8,497 nucleotides of DNA from an uncultured bacterium (GCA_903898335.1 CAIUEV010000053.1:1-8497), one strand, 5' to 3'; numbered from the stretch's first letter, positions 1-6,670 are shown. Numbers and translations: made by a program. Notes: generated by a model not told the origin, from the letters alone.

Positions 1-1
1 A

Positions 2-202
2 AAGTGTTTGGATCCCAAAGAAATCATCAGTTGGGAAGCTGTCGGGACATCACTGCAAAAAAGTAATAATGACAGTGCGGAGGCCTCATTGAATTCGGCC
101 GGCAATGTGACCATTAAAGCCAAAGTTAAAGTCGGCGACAAATTTGTTGACTGTGAGGAAAGCTCTACCGATGTAAAACAGATGATACAGGAAGGGGTCT
201 AG
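2..202 (+). CDS. C-terminal fragment of a probable secreted/surface protein (5' truncated)
   Basis: The frame is open to the left edge and ends at TAG (200-202), leaving 66 visible residues. A TTG lies at position 8, but in-frame codons (Lys, Cys) precede it, so this is the tail of a longer protein rather than a small gene. The fragment has alternating polar and hydrophobic residues, including NVTIKAKVKVG, as in the last strands of an Ig-like or PKD-like extracellular beta-sandwich. One Cys lies near the left edge and another in VDCEES, so a disulfide across the domain is possible. It ends in a short polar tail (KQMIQEGV) with no sorting motif and no C-terminal membrane helix. The family cannot be named from this piece. 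That it is extracytoplasmic is inferred from composition and from the surface-type gene that follows. Confidence 0.55.
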   Translation, partial: KCLDPKEIISWEAVGTSLQKSNNDSAEASLNSAGNVTIKAKVKVGDKFVDCEESSTDVKQMIQEGV

Positions 203-203
203 A

Positions 204-215
204 GAGAATATTCTC
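204..215. repeat. 12-bp perfect palindrome just after the first stop codon
   Basis: GAGAATATTCTC reads identically on both strands and begins 2 bp after the TAG of the upstream gene. As RNA it could form only a 4-bp stem with a 4-nt loop, too weak for a terminator, although T-rich DNA follows. It has the form of a small dimeric operator, but no function can be assigned, and a 12-bp palindrome can occur by chance. Confidence 0.25.
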
Positions 216-248
216 AGCATTTGAATTTTTATTTTATTGGGTTTATTC

Positions 249-276
249 TTTAGAGAAGGATTTTTGATCCGATAAT
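249..276 (+). promoter_or_regulatory. Possible sigma-70-type promoter for the baseplate J-like gene
   Basis: A TTTAGA element (249-254, 4 of 6 matches to TTGACA) is followed after 16 bp by GATAAT (271-276, 5 of 6 matches to TATAAT). The start would fall near 283, giving a leader of only about 9 nt before the ATG at 292. An alternative pair lies just upstream: TTGAAT at 221-226, 17 bp, then TATTCT at 244-249. The 89-bp gap is the widest intergenic space in the window, so a promoter here is plausible. It rests on consensus matching by eye. Confidence 0.33.
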
Positions 277-291
277 CTTTAAATTTGGATA

Positions 292-1458
292 ATGGAAAAT
301 CTTGGTTCCTATGATTCCGGTGTTCCTTTTAGAAAATTTATTTTTGTTTTTCTTCTAGTCTGTATTGTCGTCGGAACCGGCGTTTTTTACTCCGCCTTTT
401 CCAGAGTTTCCATTACTTTAATCCCTCAAAATAGCATTAAAGAAGTTGCGACCGAAATTACCGTTGACGCCAACGGAACGACTCCCGACAGCGGAAAAGG
501 GATTCTGACCGGGGAAATAAAAAGTCGAGAAGCGGAAGGCAATGAAAAGGGAATTAAGGTTGATTTTAAAAAGATAGATGAGTTCGCCAAGGGACGAATC
601 CTTATCAGAAATACCACTCCCTACATTCAAGGAATTCGCCAAGGCGCTCTTTTGAAACCGGTCGATGCACCCGGTGATATTTTGTTTGCTACCGTTAATC
701 GAGTAACTTTGCCGCCAAAGGGAAGCCGAGAAGTTGACATTATCGCCACTTTCAAAGGCGCCAAAGGTAATTTACCGGAAGGCAAGTTTGAATTTGTTAA
801 TCTCGATAACGCCTATATGAAAGAAAATATTCTGGTTAGCAGCAAAGGGAAGATTGACGGAGGAATCCGAGAGGCAAAAATAGTTACTCAGGAAGATCTC
901 GATCGAGCCCATAGCGAATTGGGTAAAAGAATGTTTCTGAAAGCACTTGAAGAGATAAATAAAGATTTGGGCGCCGGCAAAATAGTCAAGGAGGACAGCG
1001 CCCGCTTTACCATCTTGCAAAGAAGCGCCACGGCCACTGTCGGTCAGGAAGCGGAGACTTTTGATATTTCTCTGAAAATAGATATCAGCGGCGTCACCTT
1101 GGACGAGAATGAGCTGAAGGCGATTGCGGAAAAAAAAGTTCGATCACTGGGGGACTCTCACGAAGAATTCGGTGATTTTGAGGATAACAGCTTTTCTTAC
1201 GCTCTGACCAACTTGGATTTACCGGCCAAAAAAGCCGTTCTGACAGTAAAGATTAAGGGTCGTTTCAATTCTAAATTGTCCGCTAAAGTTTTTGACAAAG
1301 AGGGAATAATCGGCTACAACGAGAAGGCTCTGCAAGAACATTATGCAAAATATGATAACATCAAAGACGTTAAAATATCATTCTGGCCTTCCTTCCGCAA
1401 AACCGTTCCCAATATTGAGAGTCGAATCGATATTAATGTTAAGACGGAAAAGAATTAA
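292..1458 (+). CDS. Membrane-anchored extracellular protein, Patescibacteria baseplate J-like family
   Basis: This is a 388-aa protein. A short cytoplasmic N-terminus (1-14) precedes one hydrophobic helix at about 15-38. The rest is a long, beta-rich, presumably extracytoplasmic region. Residues about 99-200 carry the pattern I associate with CPR proteins annotated 'baseplate J-like': GRILIRN, then a P-x-G-containing strand, a VTLPPKG turn, a V-x-x-x-A-x-x-K-G-A-x-G-N-L-P stretch, a GGI turn and a VTQEDLDRA helix. The C-terminus, with SFWPSFRKTVPN followed by RIDINV, matches the usual end of that group. The resemblance to phage baseplate J is limited to a beta-sandwich and does not imply a phage. 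The ATG at 292 follows a candidate promoter and has no Shine-Dalgarno sequence. The gene lies 40 bp upstream of secA on the same strand. Its role is unknown; a cell-envelope or surface-assembly role is inferred. Confidence 0.72.
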   Translation: MENLGSYDSGVPFRKFIFVFLLVCIVVGTGVFYSAFSRVSITLIPQNSIKEVATEITVDANGTTPDSGKGILTGEIKSREAEGNEKGIKVDFKKIDEFAKGRILIRNTTPYIQGIRQGALLKPVDAPGDILFATVNRVTLPPKGSREVDIIATFKGAKGNLPEGKFEFVNLDNAYMKENILVSSKGKIDGGIREAKIVTQEDLDRAHSELGKRMFLKALEEINKDLGAGKIVKEDSARFTILQRSATATVGQEAETFDISLKIDISGVTLDENELKAIAEKKVRSLGDSHEEFGDFEDNSFSYALTNLDLPAKKAVLTVKIKGRFNSKLSAKVFDKEGIIGYNEKALQEHYAKYDNIKDVKISFWPSFRKTVPNIESRIDINVKTEKN

Positions 1459-1498
1459 ACTCGGAAATAGGTCAGCAGTAAAAAGCTAAATCACTACC

Positions 1499-4207
1499 AT
1501 GAATTTTCTCACCTCCTGTTTTGTCCGCATATTCGGCGATCCGAATGAAAAAAGCGTTAAGAAATTAAAACCGATTCTGGATAAAGTTAACTCTTTGGCC
1601 GAAAAAATGAAGGCTATGTCGGACGATCGACTCAGGAAGAATACCGTTAAACTCAAAGAGGCTCTGGCCAAAGGAAAATCTCTTGACGATATTTTACCGG
1701 AAGCTTTTGCCACGGTCAGAGAGGCAGCCGATCGAGCCTTAAAGCAAAGGCCGTTCGATGAACAAATTTTGGGAGGAATCGTTCTTCATCAAGGAAAAAT
1801 TGCCGAAATGAAAACCGGAGAGGGAAAAACTTTGACGGCAACGCTGCCTATTTATTTGAATGCGCTCGCCGGCAAAGGGGTTCATGTCATTACTGTCAAT
1901 GATTATCTGGCTAAAAGAGATACCAACTGGATGGGAGCGATTTTTCACTTACTGGGTGTTTCCACCGCCTGCATTCAGCACGATAAATCTTTTATTTTCG
2001 AGCCCAAAATAAAGCCTGACGACAACGAAGTCAGCATTGAGTATGCCAATTTAAGAGAAGTTTCTCGCAAGGAAGCCTATGCCGCCGATATCACCTACGG
2101 CACCAACAATGAGTTCGGTTTTGATTATTTGCGAGACAATATGGTTCAAAATTTGAACGACATGGTCCAAATCCGCAATCCTGAAGAGGCCGACCGCATC
2201 GAGAGTCATCTAAATTACGCCATCGTGGACGAAGTGGACAGTATTTTGATTGATGAAGCCAGAACACCATTGATTATTTCCGCACCAGATGAAGATTCTA
2301 ATCGACTATACCGTCAATTCGCCCAAATTGTTCCCTCGTTGGAGGCCAATCGCCACTACAATGTCGACGAAAAAATGAAGGCGGTGACTCTAACCGAGGA
2401 GGGAATCGAGAAAGTGGAAAAGATTTTGAATGTCCAAAACTTGTATCGAGAGGGAGGAGTGGCCTATGTTCATCACTTACAGCAAGCTCTGCGCGCCGAG
2501 GTGATTTTCAAAAAAGACCGTGATTATGTGGTAAAAGAAGGACAGGTTATCATTGTCGATGAATTTACCGGTCGTATGATGCCCGGCCGTCGTTTCTCCG
2601 AGGGACTGCATCAGGCCCTGGAAGCGAAGGAAAGAGTGGAAATTCAAAAAGAAAGCAAGACCTTGGCCACCATCACTTTCCAAAATTATTTCAGAATGTA
2701 CAAAAAGATCGCCGGTATGACCGGAACGGCCATGTCCAGCGCTGAAGAATTAAATAAAGTTTACAAGCTGGAAGTGGTGTCAATCCCCACTCACCGCAAG
2801 ATGATCCGCCAAGACTTTCCCGATAGAGTCTACAAGAATGAAAAGGGTAAATTTAAAGCCATCACTCAAGAAGTTAAAGAAAAACACACTAAAGGACAGC
2901 CGGTTTTGGTCGGTACGATTGCCATCGAGAAGTCGGAGTTACTGGCAAAATATTTTGAAATCGAAGGCATAAAGCATGAAATCCTCAACGCTAAAAATCA
3001 CGAAAGGGAAGCGCAGATTATTGCTCATGCCGGTCGCAAAGGCGCCGTCACCATCGCCACCAACATGGCCGGACGAGGTACCGATATTAAACTCGATAGG
3101 GAAGTCAAAAAGCTCGGCGGCCTACATATTCTTGGCACCGAACGTCACGAAGCCCGTCGTATTGATGACCAGCTGCGAGGCCGTTCCGGTCGACAGGGAG
3201 ATCCGGGAAGCAGCCAATTTTTCGTTTCCATGGAAGACGAGCTGATGCGTCGTTTCGGCTCTGACAAAGTTAAAAGCATGATGGACACGCTGGGAATCCC
3301 CGATGACGAGCCTATTGAGAATAAGATGATTTCTCGCTCCATCGAGAAGGCTCAAGCCAAAATTGAAGGCTACAACTTGGATATTCGTAAGCATGTTCTG
3401 GAATATGACGACGTTATGAACCGTCAAAGAGAAATCATTTATCAACGAAGACGCGATTTGTTGATTAAAAAGGATGATTTCTCGGGAACTTTGTTCAAAC
3501 ACGCTAAAAATATCATCCAAAGATTGGTCGATTTCCATCTGAACGCTCCCGGTGAAGATTGGAATCTCAATGAAATAGCCGAAAACACCAGAGCCGTCTT
3601 CGGACTGACAGAGGAGGAGAAAAATATTATCAATGGCAAATTAAGCGCCATTCGAGATGATCTTTCTTTGACCGAGACCGAAAGAAAGGAAAAAATAATC
3701 AAAACCATTCGACTAAAAATAAAACAGGATTACACCCTCAGAAAAGAAATTTTACCGGCTGAGCATCTTTCTCACATCGGGAAAATTGTCTTTTTACGCA
3801 CTATCGATCTGCTGTGGATGAGCCACTTGGACAATATGCAGTATTTGAGAGAGGGAATCGGACTGCGCGGTTACGGCCAAAGAGACCCGCTAGTCGAATA
3901 CAAACAGGAAAGTTTCCGTATGTTTGAGCAACTTTTGAACAGTATTGAGGAGGAAGCGGTCGGATCGTTCTTTAAACTTGAATTCAAGCGTCAAGCGGAA
4001 GCACCGATTCAGGAAGAAAAAAGCGAGACGGAAAAAGTTCTGGCCAAGGCCAAATATTCAAAGCCGGAAGAACCGGGAGGATTTTCCGGTAACGGCAGTG
4101 GAAACGCCCCCGAGAAACAAATAAAATCCGTGCCCAAAGTCGGCCGAAATGATGCTTGCCCCTGCGGATCGGGTAAAAAATATAAGCGTTGCTGTGGAAG
4201 AAAATAG
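1499..4207 (+). CDS. secA: Preprotein translocase ATPase SecA
   Basis: SecA is the ATPase motor that pushes unfolded preproteins through the SecYEG channel at the cytoplasmic membrane. This copy is complete at 902 aa, close to the 901 aa of E. coli SecA. Visible landmarks are Walker A (KTGEGKT, about 105-111), TVNDYLAKRD (132-141), ADITYGTNNEFGFDYLRDNM (196-215), Walker B (VDEVDS, 243-248) and ARTPLIIS in NBD1. The preprotein-crosslinking domain spans roughly 220-365. NBD2 carries GTIAIEKSE (about 471-479), TNMAGRGTDI (about 520) and QLRGRSGRQGDPG (about 557). The helical scaffold and wing domains follow. The C-terminus carries the zinc-binding SEC-C motif, CPCGSGKKYKRCC, which also contacts SecB or ribosomes in other species. 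Between HD and RKEAYAAD there are about 30 more residues (about 162-189) than in B. subtilis or E. coli SecA. The ATG at 1499 has no Shine-Dalgarno sequence. The stop is TAG, and hrcA starts 21 bp later. Confidence 0.98.
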   Translation: MNFLTSCFVRIFGDPNEKSVKKLKPILDKVNSLAEKMKAMSDDRLRKNTVKLKEALAKGKSLDDILPEAFATVREAADRALKQRPFDEQILGGIVLHQGKIAEMKTGEGKTLTATLPIYLNALAGKGVHVITVNDYLAKRDTNWMGAIFHLLGVSTACIQHDKSFIFEPKIKPDDNEVSIEYANLREVSRKEAYAADITYGTNNEFGFDYLRDNMVQNLNDMVQIRNPEEADRIESHLNYAIVDEVDSILIDEARTPLIISAPDEDSNRLYRQFAQIVPSLEANRHYNVDEKMKAVTLTEEGIEKVEKILNVQNLYREGGVAYVHHLQQALRAEVIFKKDRDYVVKEGQVIIVDEFTGRMMPGRRFSEGLHQALEAKERVEIQKESKTLATITFQNYFRMYKKIAGMTGTAMSSAEELNKVYKLEVVSIPTHRKMIRQDFPDRVYKNEKGKFKAITQEVKEKHTKGQPVLVGTIAIEKSELLAKYFEIEGIKHEILNAKNHEREAQIIAHAGRKGAVTIATNMAGRGTDIKLDREVKKLGGLHILGTERHEARRIDDQLRGRSGRQGDPGSSQFFVSMEDELMRRFGSDKVKSMMDTLGIPDDEPIENKMISRSIEKAQAKIEGYNLDIRKHVLEYDDVMNRQREIIYQRRRDLLIKKDDFSGTLFKHAKNIIQRLVDFHLNAPGEDWNLNEIAENTRAVFGLTEEEKNIINGKLSAIRDDLSLTETERKEKIIKTIRLKIKQDYTLRKEILPAEHLSHIGKIVFLRTIDLLWMSHLDNMQYLREGIGLRGYGQRDPLVEYKQESFRMFEQLLNSIEEEAVGSFFKLEFKRQAEAPIQEEKSETEKVLAKAKYSKPEEPGGFSGNGSGNAPEKQIKSVPKVGRNDACPCGSGKKYKRCCGRK

Positions 4208-4228
4208 ATATTTTTAATCAATTTTCAC

Positions 4229-4960
4229 ATGTCCCCTCTTTCCGATCGTCAATCACAAATATTAATCGCTCTAGTGGAGGCTTATGTTAAGACCGCCAAG
4301 CCTATCGGATCTTTAGACTTGAAGGAATCGGCCGAATTTGATTTCAGCCCCGCCACTTTACGCAATGAGATGAATGAACTGGAAAAAGCCGGCTATCTTT
4401 ATCAACCCCACATTTCCGCCGGTCGAGTTCCGACCGACAAAGGCTATCGTTTTTTTGTCGACTATATTACTGACAGACGGTTGCAAAAGATGCAAATTGA
4501 CGAGGAAAAAAGACTAAAAACGGAGCTTCTGAAGCTGAAAGCCCGCGAAAAAATGCTCACTCGCACTTTGGCCAAGCTTATGTCCACTTTTTCCAATAAT
4601 CTGGCCATTACCGGTCTTCTTGAAGACAAGTCTTTTTTCGAATCGGGCATCAAACAGCTGGTTTCTCAGCCGGATTTTCAGAATATCGATGAAGTTTGCC
4701 AAATCGCCGAAGTTCTCGACTACCTCGACGAAAACATTGATCGGCTCAGTGGGAAATTAAGCGAAAGCCGGATCGACACCTTTATCGGGGAGGAGAACGT
4801 CTTCAAAGGTTCTACCGGCTGCTCCATAATCATTTCTCGTTGCACCATGCCCGAAGGCGAGGAGGGCATAGTCGCCATTCTCGGCCCTAAAAGAATGGAA
4901 TATAAACGCAATATTTCAATCATTGAAAACGTAGTCAAGTTTCTGGAGGAGGGAGAATAA
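4229..4960 (+). CDS. hrcA: Heat-inducible transcription repressor HrcA, compact form
   Basis: HrcA is the dimeric repressor that binds CIRCE operators ahead of chaperone operons and depends on GroEL for folding. The N-terminal winged helix is clear at about 1-78: LSDRQSQILIALVEAYV, then the recognition region SPATLRNEMNELEKAGYL, then the HrcA signature QPHISAGRVPTDKGYRFFVD. The C-terminus GIVAILGPKRMEYKRNISII (213-232) is the conserved end of the family's GAF-like domain. The protein is only 243 aa, whereas most HrcA proteins are about 340 aa. Both ends are present, so roughly 100 residues are missing from the middle, not from a terminus. No frameshift or stop is visible, so this looks like a natural compact version. 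The start ATG lies 21 bp after secA with no Shine-Dalgarno sequence. Neither grpE/dnaK/dnaJ nor a CIRCE-like TTAGCACTC inverted repeat was seen in the window, so its targets lie elsewhere. Confidence 0.9.
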   Translation: MSPLSDRQSQILIALVEAYVKTAKPIGSLDLKESAEFDFSPATLRNEMNELEKAGYLYQPHISAGRVPTDKGYRFFVDYITDRRLQKMQIDEEKRLKTELLKLKAREKMLTRTLAKLMSTFSNNLAITGLLEDKSFFESGIKQLVSQPDFQNIDEVCQIAEVLDYLDENIDRLSGKLSESRIDTFIGEENVFKGSTGCSIIISRCTMPEGEEGIVAILGPKRMEYKRNISIIENVVKFLEEGE

Positions 4961-4970
4961 AAAAACAAGC

Positions 4971-4976
4971 TATAAT
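4971..4976 (+). promoter_or_regulatory. Perfect -10 box (TATAAT) upstream of the Thr-rich membrane protein gene
   Basis: TATAAT occurs at 4971-4976, 10 bp after the hrcA stop and 25 bp before the ATG at 5002. No good -35 element is found 16-18 bp upstream, where the DNA is the purine-rich end of hrcA; an A-run at 4959-4965 lies just before the box. Positions 4973-4983 form an 11-bp inverted repeat (TAATC-T-GATTA) that overlaps the -10 box and could act as an operator. If used, the box would give the 5002-7561 cluster its own promoter, with a leader of about 19 nt. Confidence 0.38.
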
Positions 4977-5001
4977 CTGATTAGACAAATAAATTTTTAA
5001 A

Positions 5002-5412
5002 ATGCTTGAGAACATAAAAAGTTTTGCGAGTAAGACAGTATTTTTTGTTACCAATTGTTTGGCAGCACTTGTAATAGTCTTTTTGATCAAAGAAGATGCT
5101 CAAAAAGATCAGACTTTGGTTACTGATGAAGAAACCAGCTTCACGCCAGTCGATGAGACCGTCAGCGAAAAGCAAAGCCAAATCGTCGCCGAAAGAGAAA
5201 ATCGTTTACGCCAGTTGAATAATACTCCCAAAGAGATCAAACAGGAAGCCATCACCACGACTACAACAACCAAAACGCCCGACCCCACTCCGACGAACAA
5301 CAATAGTAATCCGACTGTCACCAGCAGTAAATCAAGTTCAGCCACAACCACTAAAAAAACTACCACAACTACGACTCAACCGAAGGCAAGTAAAAAAACT
5401 AAAACTTCTTAA
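5002..5412 (+). CDS. Small membrane-anchored protein with a Thr/Lys/Ser-rich low-complexity tail
   Basis: This is a 136-aa protein of no family I recognise. A single hydrophobic helix (about 12-29, FFVTNCLAALVIVFLI core) anchors the N-terminus. Next comes a charged, probably helical stretch (about 30-82, including EKQSQIVAERENRLRQLNN). The tail from about residue 84 to 136 is dominated by Thr, Ser, Lys, Pro and Asn. The Thr codons in the tail are mixed (ACA, ACC, ACG and ACT), so the run is kept at protein level and is not a nucleotide microsatellite. Such tails usually act as flexible, often glycosylated, extracellular spacers. Here the protein stops directly after the spacer, without a following domain. 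The ATG at 5002 lies 25 bp after a TATAAT box and has no Shine-Dalgarno sequence. The next gene begins 3 bp after the stop, which suggests co-transcription. Confidence 0.7.
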   Translation: MLENIKSFASKTVFFVTNCLAALVIVFLIKEDAQKDQTLVTDEETSFTPVDETVSEKQSQIVAERENRLRQLNNTPKEIKQEAITTTTTTKTPDPTPTNNNSNPTVTSSKSSSATTTKKTTTTTTQPKASKKTKTS

Positions 5413-5415
5413 ACA

Positions 5416-5658
5416 ATGAATAAAACGACGAAAAAAATCATACTCATACTGTTTCTTCCTATGATGGGGCTGTTTTTCTATGTTGCCCTGATTAAAGCGG
5501 AAACATCGGTAGATACAAAAAAGGAAATCGTCACCATACCGGATAGAGATGGCGATGGCCTGGTAGACGGTGAAGACCCCCATCCCGATTATCCAGAAGT
5601 TTATATTGTTGAAGACAAAAATTTTAACGGCATTGTCGATAAATTCGAAAACCAGTAA
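5416..5658 (+). CDS. Small secreted thrombospondin type 3 (calcium-binding) repeat protein
   Basis: This is an 80-aa protein. A positively charged start (MNKTTKK) and a hydrophobic core (about 8-27) form a signal peptide or signal anchor, with a plausible cleavage after the ALIKA segment. The mature part carries an acidic calcium-binding loop, DRDGDGLVDGEDPHPD (43-58), matching the bacterial TSP3 consensus DxDGDGxxDxxD. A second, more degenerate loop follows at EDKNFNGIVDKFE (66-78). In this repeat type, the Asp and Asn side chains at alternating positions chelate calcium. No catalytic domain is present. The product may be a small calcium-stabilised surface factor or a partner of the neighbouring TSP3-containing membrane protein; that pairing is inferred from shared repeat type and proximity. 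It starts 3 bp after the preceding gene and ends 17 bp before apbE. Confidence 0.8.
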   Translation: MNKTTKKIILILFLPMMGLFFYVALIKAETSVDTKKEIVTIPDRDGDGLVDGEDPHPDYPEVYIVEDKNFNGIVDKFENQ

Positions 5659-5660
5659 TA

Positions 5661-5675
5661 ACTGATTTGATCAGT
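5661..5675. repeat. 15-bp inverted repeat abutting the apbE start codon
   Basis: ACTGAT-TTG-ATCAGT is a perfect inverted repeat with 6-bp arms and a 3-nt centre. It fills almost the whole 17-bp gap between the preceding stop (5656-5658) and the ATG at 5676. In RNA it could form a small hairpin directly before the start codon; in DNA it could be a dimeric operator. The alternative TTG start at 5667 would fall in its loop, which favours the ATG at 5676. Confidence 0.4.
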
Positions 5676-6617
5676 ATGCGAAACGATAAAAACGTCATTC
5701 TCAGCCATTCTTTTAAAGCTCTCGGCACTAATGTCTCTTTTGATTTGGTAGTCGATCGGAAATTAGAAAAAAAATCTCATAATTTTTTGCGCTATGCCGA
5801 AACCTTGGTCAGAAGCGAAGAGGCTATTTTTTCGCGTTTCAATCAAGAAAGCGAGCTATCTCACCTGAACAATAGGTTGGGTCAATGGACAGAGGTCTCT
5901 GATCCTATGCTCTTTTTAGCTAAAAAAATCTTAGAATATGAAAAGGGAAGCGACGGACTTTTTGATCCTCGAATAATCGATATTATCGAATCTCTTGGCT
6001 ACAAAGAAAGTTTCGAGAAGATCAATCGAAAGCAAAAAAATGAGACCAGCGACGAAGAATCAGTAATTTTATCCAAAAAAGAGCCCCTGGAAAAAGAACT
6101 TTTGATAAATGGAAATAAAATTATGTTCCTGAAACGCATGGATTTTTCCGGCCTCGCCAAAGGTTATTTAGCCGACAAAGTCAGCCAGCTTTTCAAAGAC
6201 AATGGATTTTCAAATTTTATAGTTGATATGGGTGGAGATATGTATGTTTCGGGACGGAAAAATAAATCAGAAAATTGGTACATCGGCGTTGAAAATGTCG
6301 AGGAGGAAAAAATTCTTCTCCTACTCAGCAATCAGGGCATAGCAACTTCCGGCATCAATCGACGAAACTGGAAGCTTGGCAAAAACAGATACCATCATTT
6401 AATTAACCCGATTCAACCAGATAAATTCGACTTTAACTTGGTTTCAGTCTCAGTAGTTCAAAAAAGTGTTACAAGAGCGGATTTTTTAGCTAAAATTATT
6501 TTTTTAATGGGTGATTCAGGCCCGAAATACGCTGAAAAAAATAAAATTCCCGCTATTTTCGTTTACTTAAATGGACGCTACGCTTTTTCCAAAGCGATGG
6601 AAAATTTTTTAATTTAA
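5676..6617 (+). CDS. apbE: FAD:protein FMN transferase, ApbE family (divergent)
   Basis: ApbE-family enzymes move FMN from FAD onto a Thr or Ser of a target protein, giving a covalent flavoprotein, and use magnesium. From the ATG at 5676 the protein is 313 aa, normal for the family. Motifs in order are ALGTNVSF (15-22), FSRFNQESELSHLNN (52-66), GLFDPRIIDII (94-104), MDFSGLAKGYLADKV (155-169), FIVDMGGDMYVSG (181-193), GIATSG (221-226), YHHLINP (239-245) and the metal-site segment RADFLAK (267-273). Two departures stand out. The family's Thr four residues after the metal-binding Asp (D269) is Lys273, and the usual T-G after the D/N-P motif is replaced by IQPDKF. There is no signal peptide or lipobox, so it is predicted to be cytosolic. 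An in-frame TTG at 5667 is a less likely start. No acceptor with a recognisable flavinylation motif is encoded in the window. Confidence 0.92.
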   Translation: MRNDKNVILSHSFKALGTNVSFDLVVDRKLEKKSHNFLRYAETLVRSEEAIFSRFNQESELSHLNNRLGQWTEVSDPMLFLAKKILEYEKGSDGLFDPRIIDIIESLGYKESFEKINRKQKNETSDEESVILSKKEPLEKELLINGNKIMFLKRMDFSGLAKGYLADKVSQLFKDNGFSNFIVDMGGDMYVSGRKNKSENWYIGVENVEEEKILLLLSNQGIATSGINRRNWKLGKNRYHHLINPIQPDKFDFNLVSVSVVQKSVTRADFLAKIIFLMGDSGPKYAEKNKIPAIFVYLNGRYAFSKAMENFLI

Positions 6618-6620
6618 AAT

Positions 6621-6649
6621 TTTACAATCTTAGTTAATTGAATAATAAT
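6621..6649 (+). promoter_or_regulatory. Probable sigma-70-type promoter for the TSP3/ferric-reductase-like gene
   Basis: TTTACA (6621-6626, 5 of 6 matches to the -35 consensus) and AATAAT (6644-6649, 5 of 6 matches to the -10 consensus) are separated by an optimal 17 bp. Transcription would start near 6656, leaving a leader of about 15 nt before the ATG at 6671. This is the best-formed promoter in the window. The surrounding DNA is very AT-rich, with AAAATTTT occurring twice (6601-6608 and 6616-6623), so chance matches are more likely than usual. Confidence 0.45.
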
Positions 6650-6670
6650 TGAGATACACTAAACAAAAAT

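Noticed and set aside
292..1458. Prophage or contractile-tail element suggested by the baseplate J-like region
   Set aside because: No other phage gene is present, the protein has a membrane anchor, and the neighbours are the core genes secA and hrcA.
3122..3538. 138-codon open frame on the minus strand opposite secA
   Set aside because: It lies wholly within the clearly coding secA frame, its translation resembles no known protein, and it has no start context. The same applies to the other minus-strand frames over secA and hrcA and the short plus-strand frames at 2976-3245 and 7101-7283.
4945..4955. GGAGGAGGGAG as a strong Shine-Dalgarno sequence for the gene at 5002
   Set aside because: It lies inside the end of hrcA, more than 45 nt upstream of the ATG, far outside the working distance, and no nearer start codon follows it.
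5109..5366. Val/Leu-rich minus-strand frame that looks like a membrane protein
   Set aside because: It is the antisense reading of the Thr-rich tail of the plus-strand gene. Complements of Thr, Ser and Asn codons give Val, Leu and similar residues, so the hydrophobicity is an artefact.
5251..5400. Possible nucleotide microsatellite in the ACN-rich run
   Set aside because: The Thr codons vary (ACA, ACC, ACG, ACT) with no fixed repeating unit, so it is low complexity at protein level only.
5667..5675. TTG at 5667 as the start of apbE
   Set aside because: It adds only three residues, lies in the loop of an inverted repeat, and a standard ATG follows at 5676 with the conserved ApbE sequence after it.
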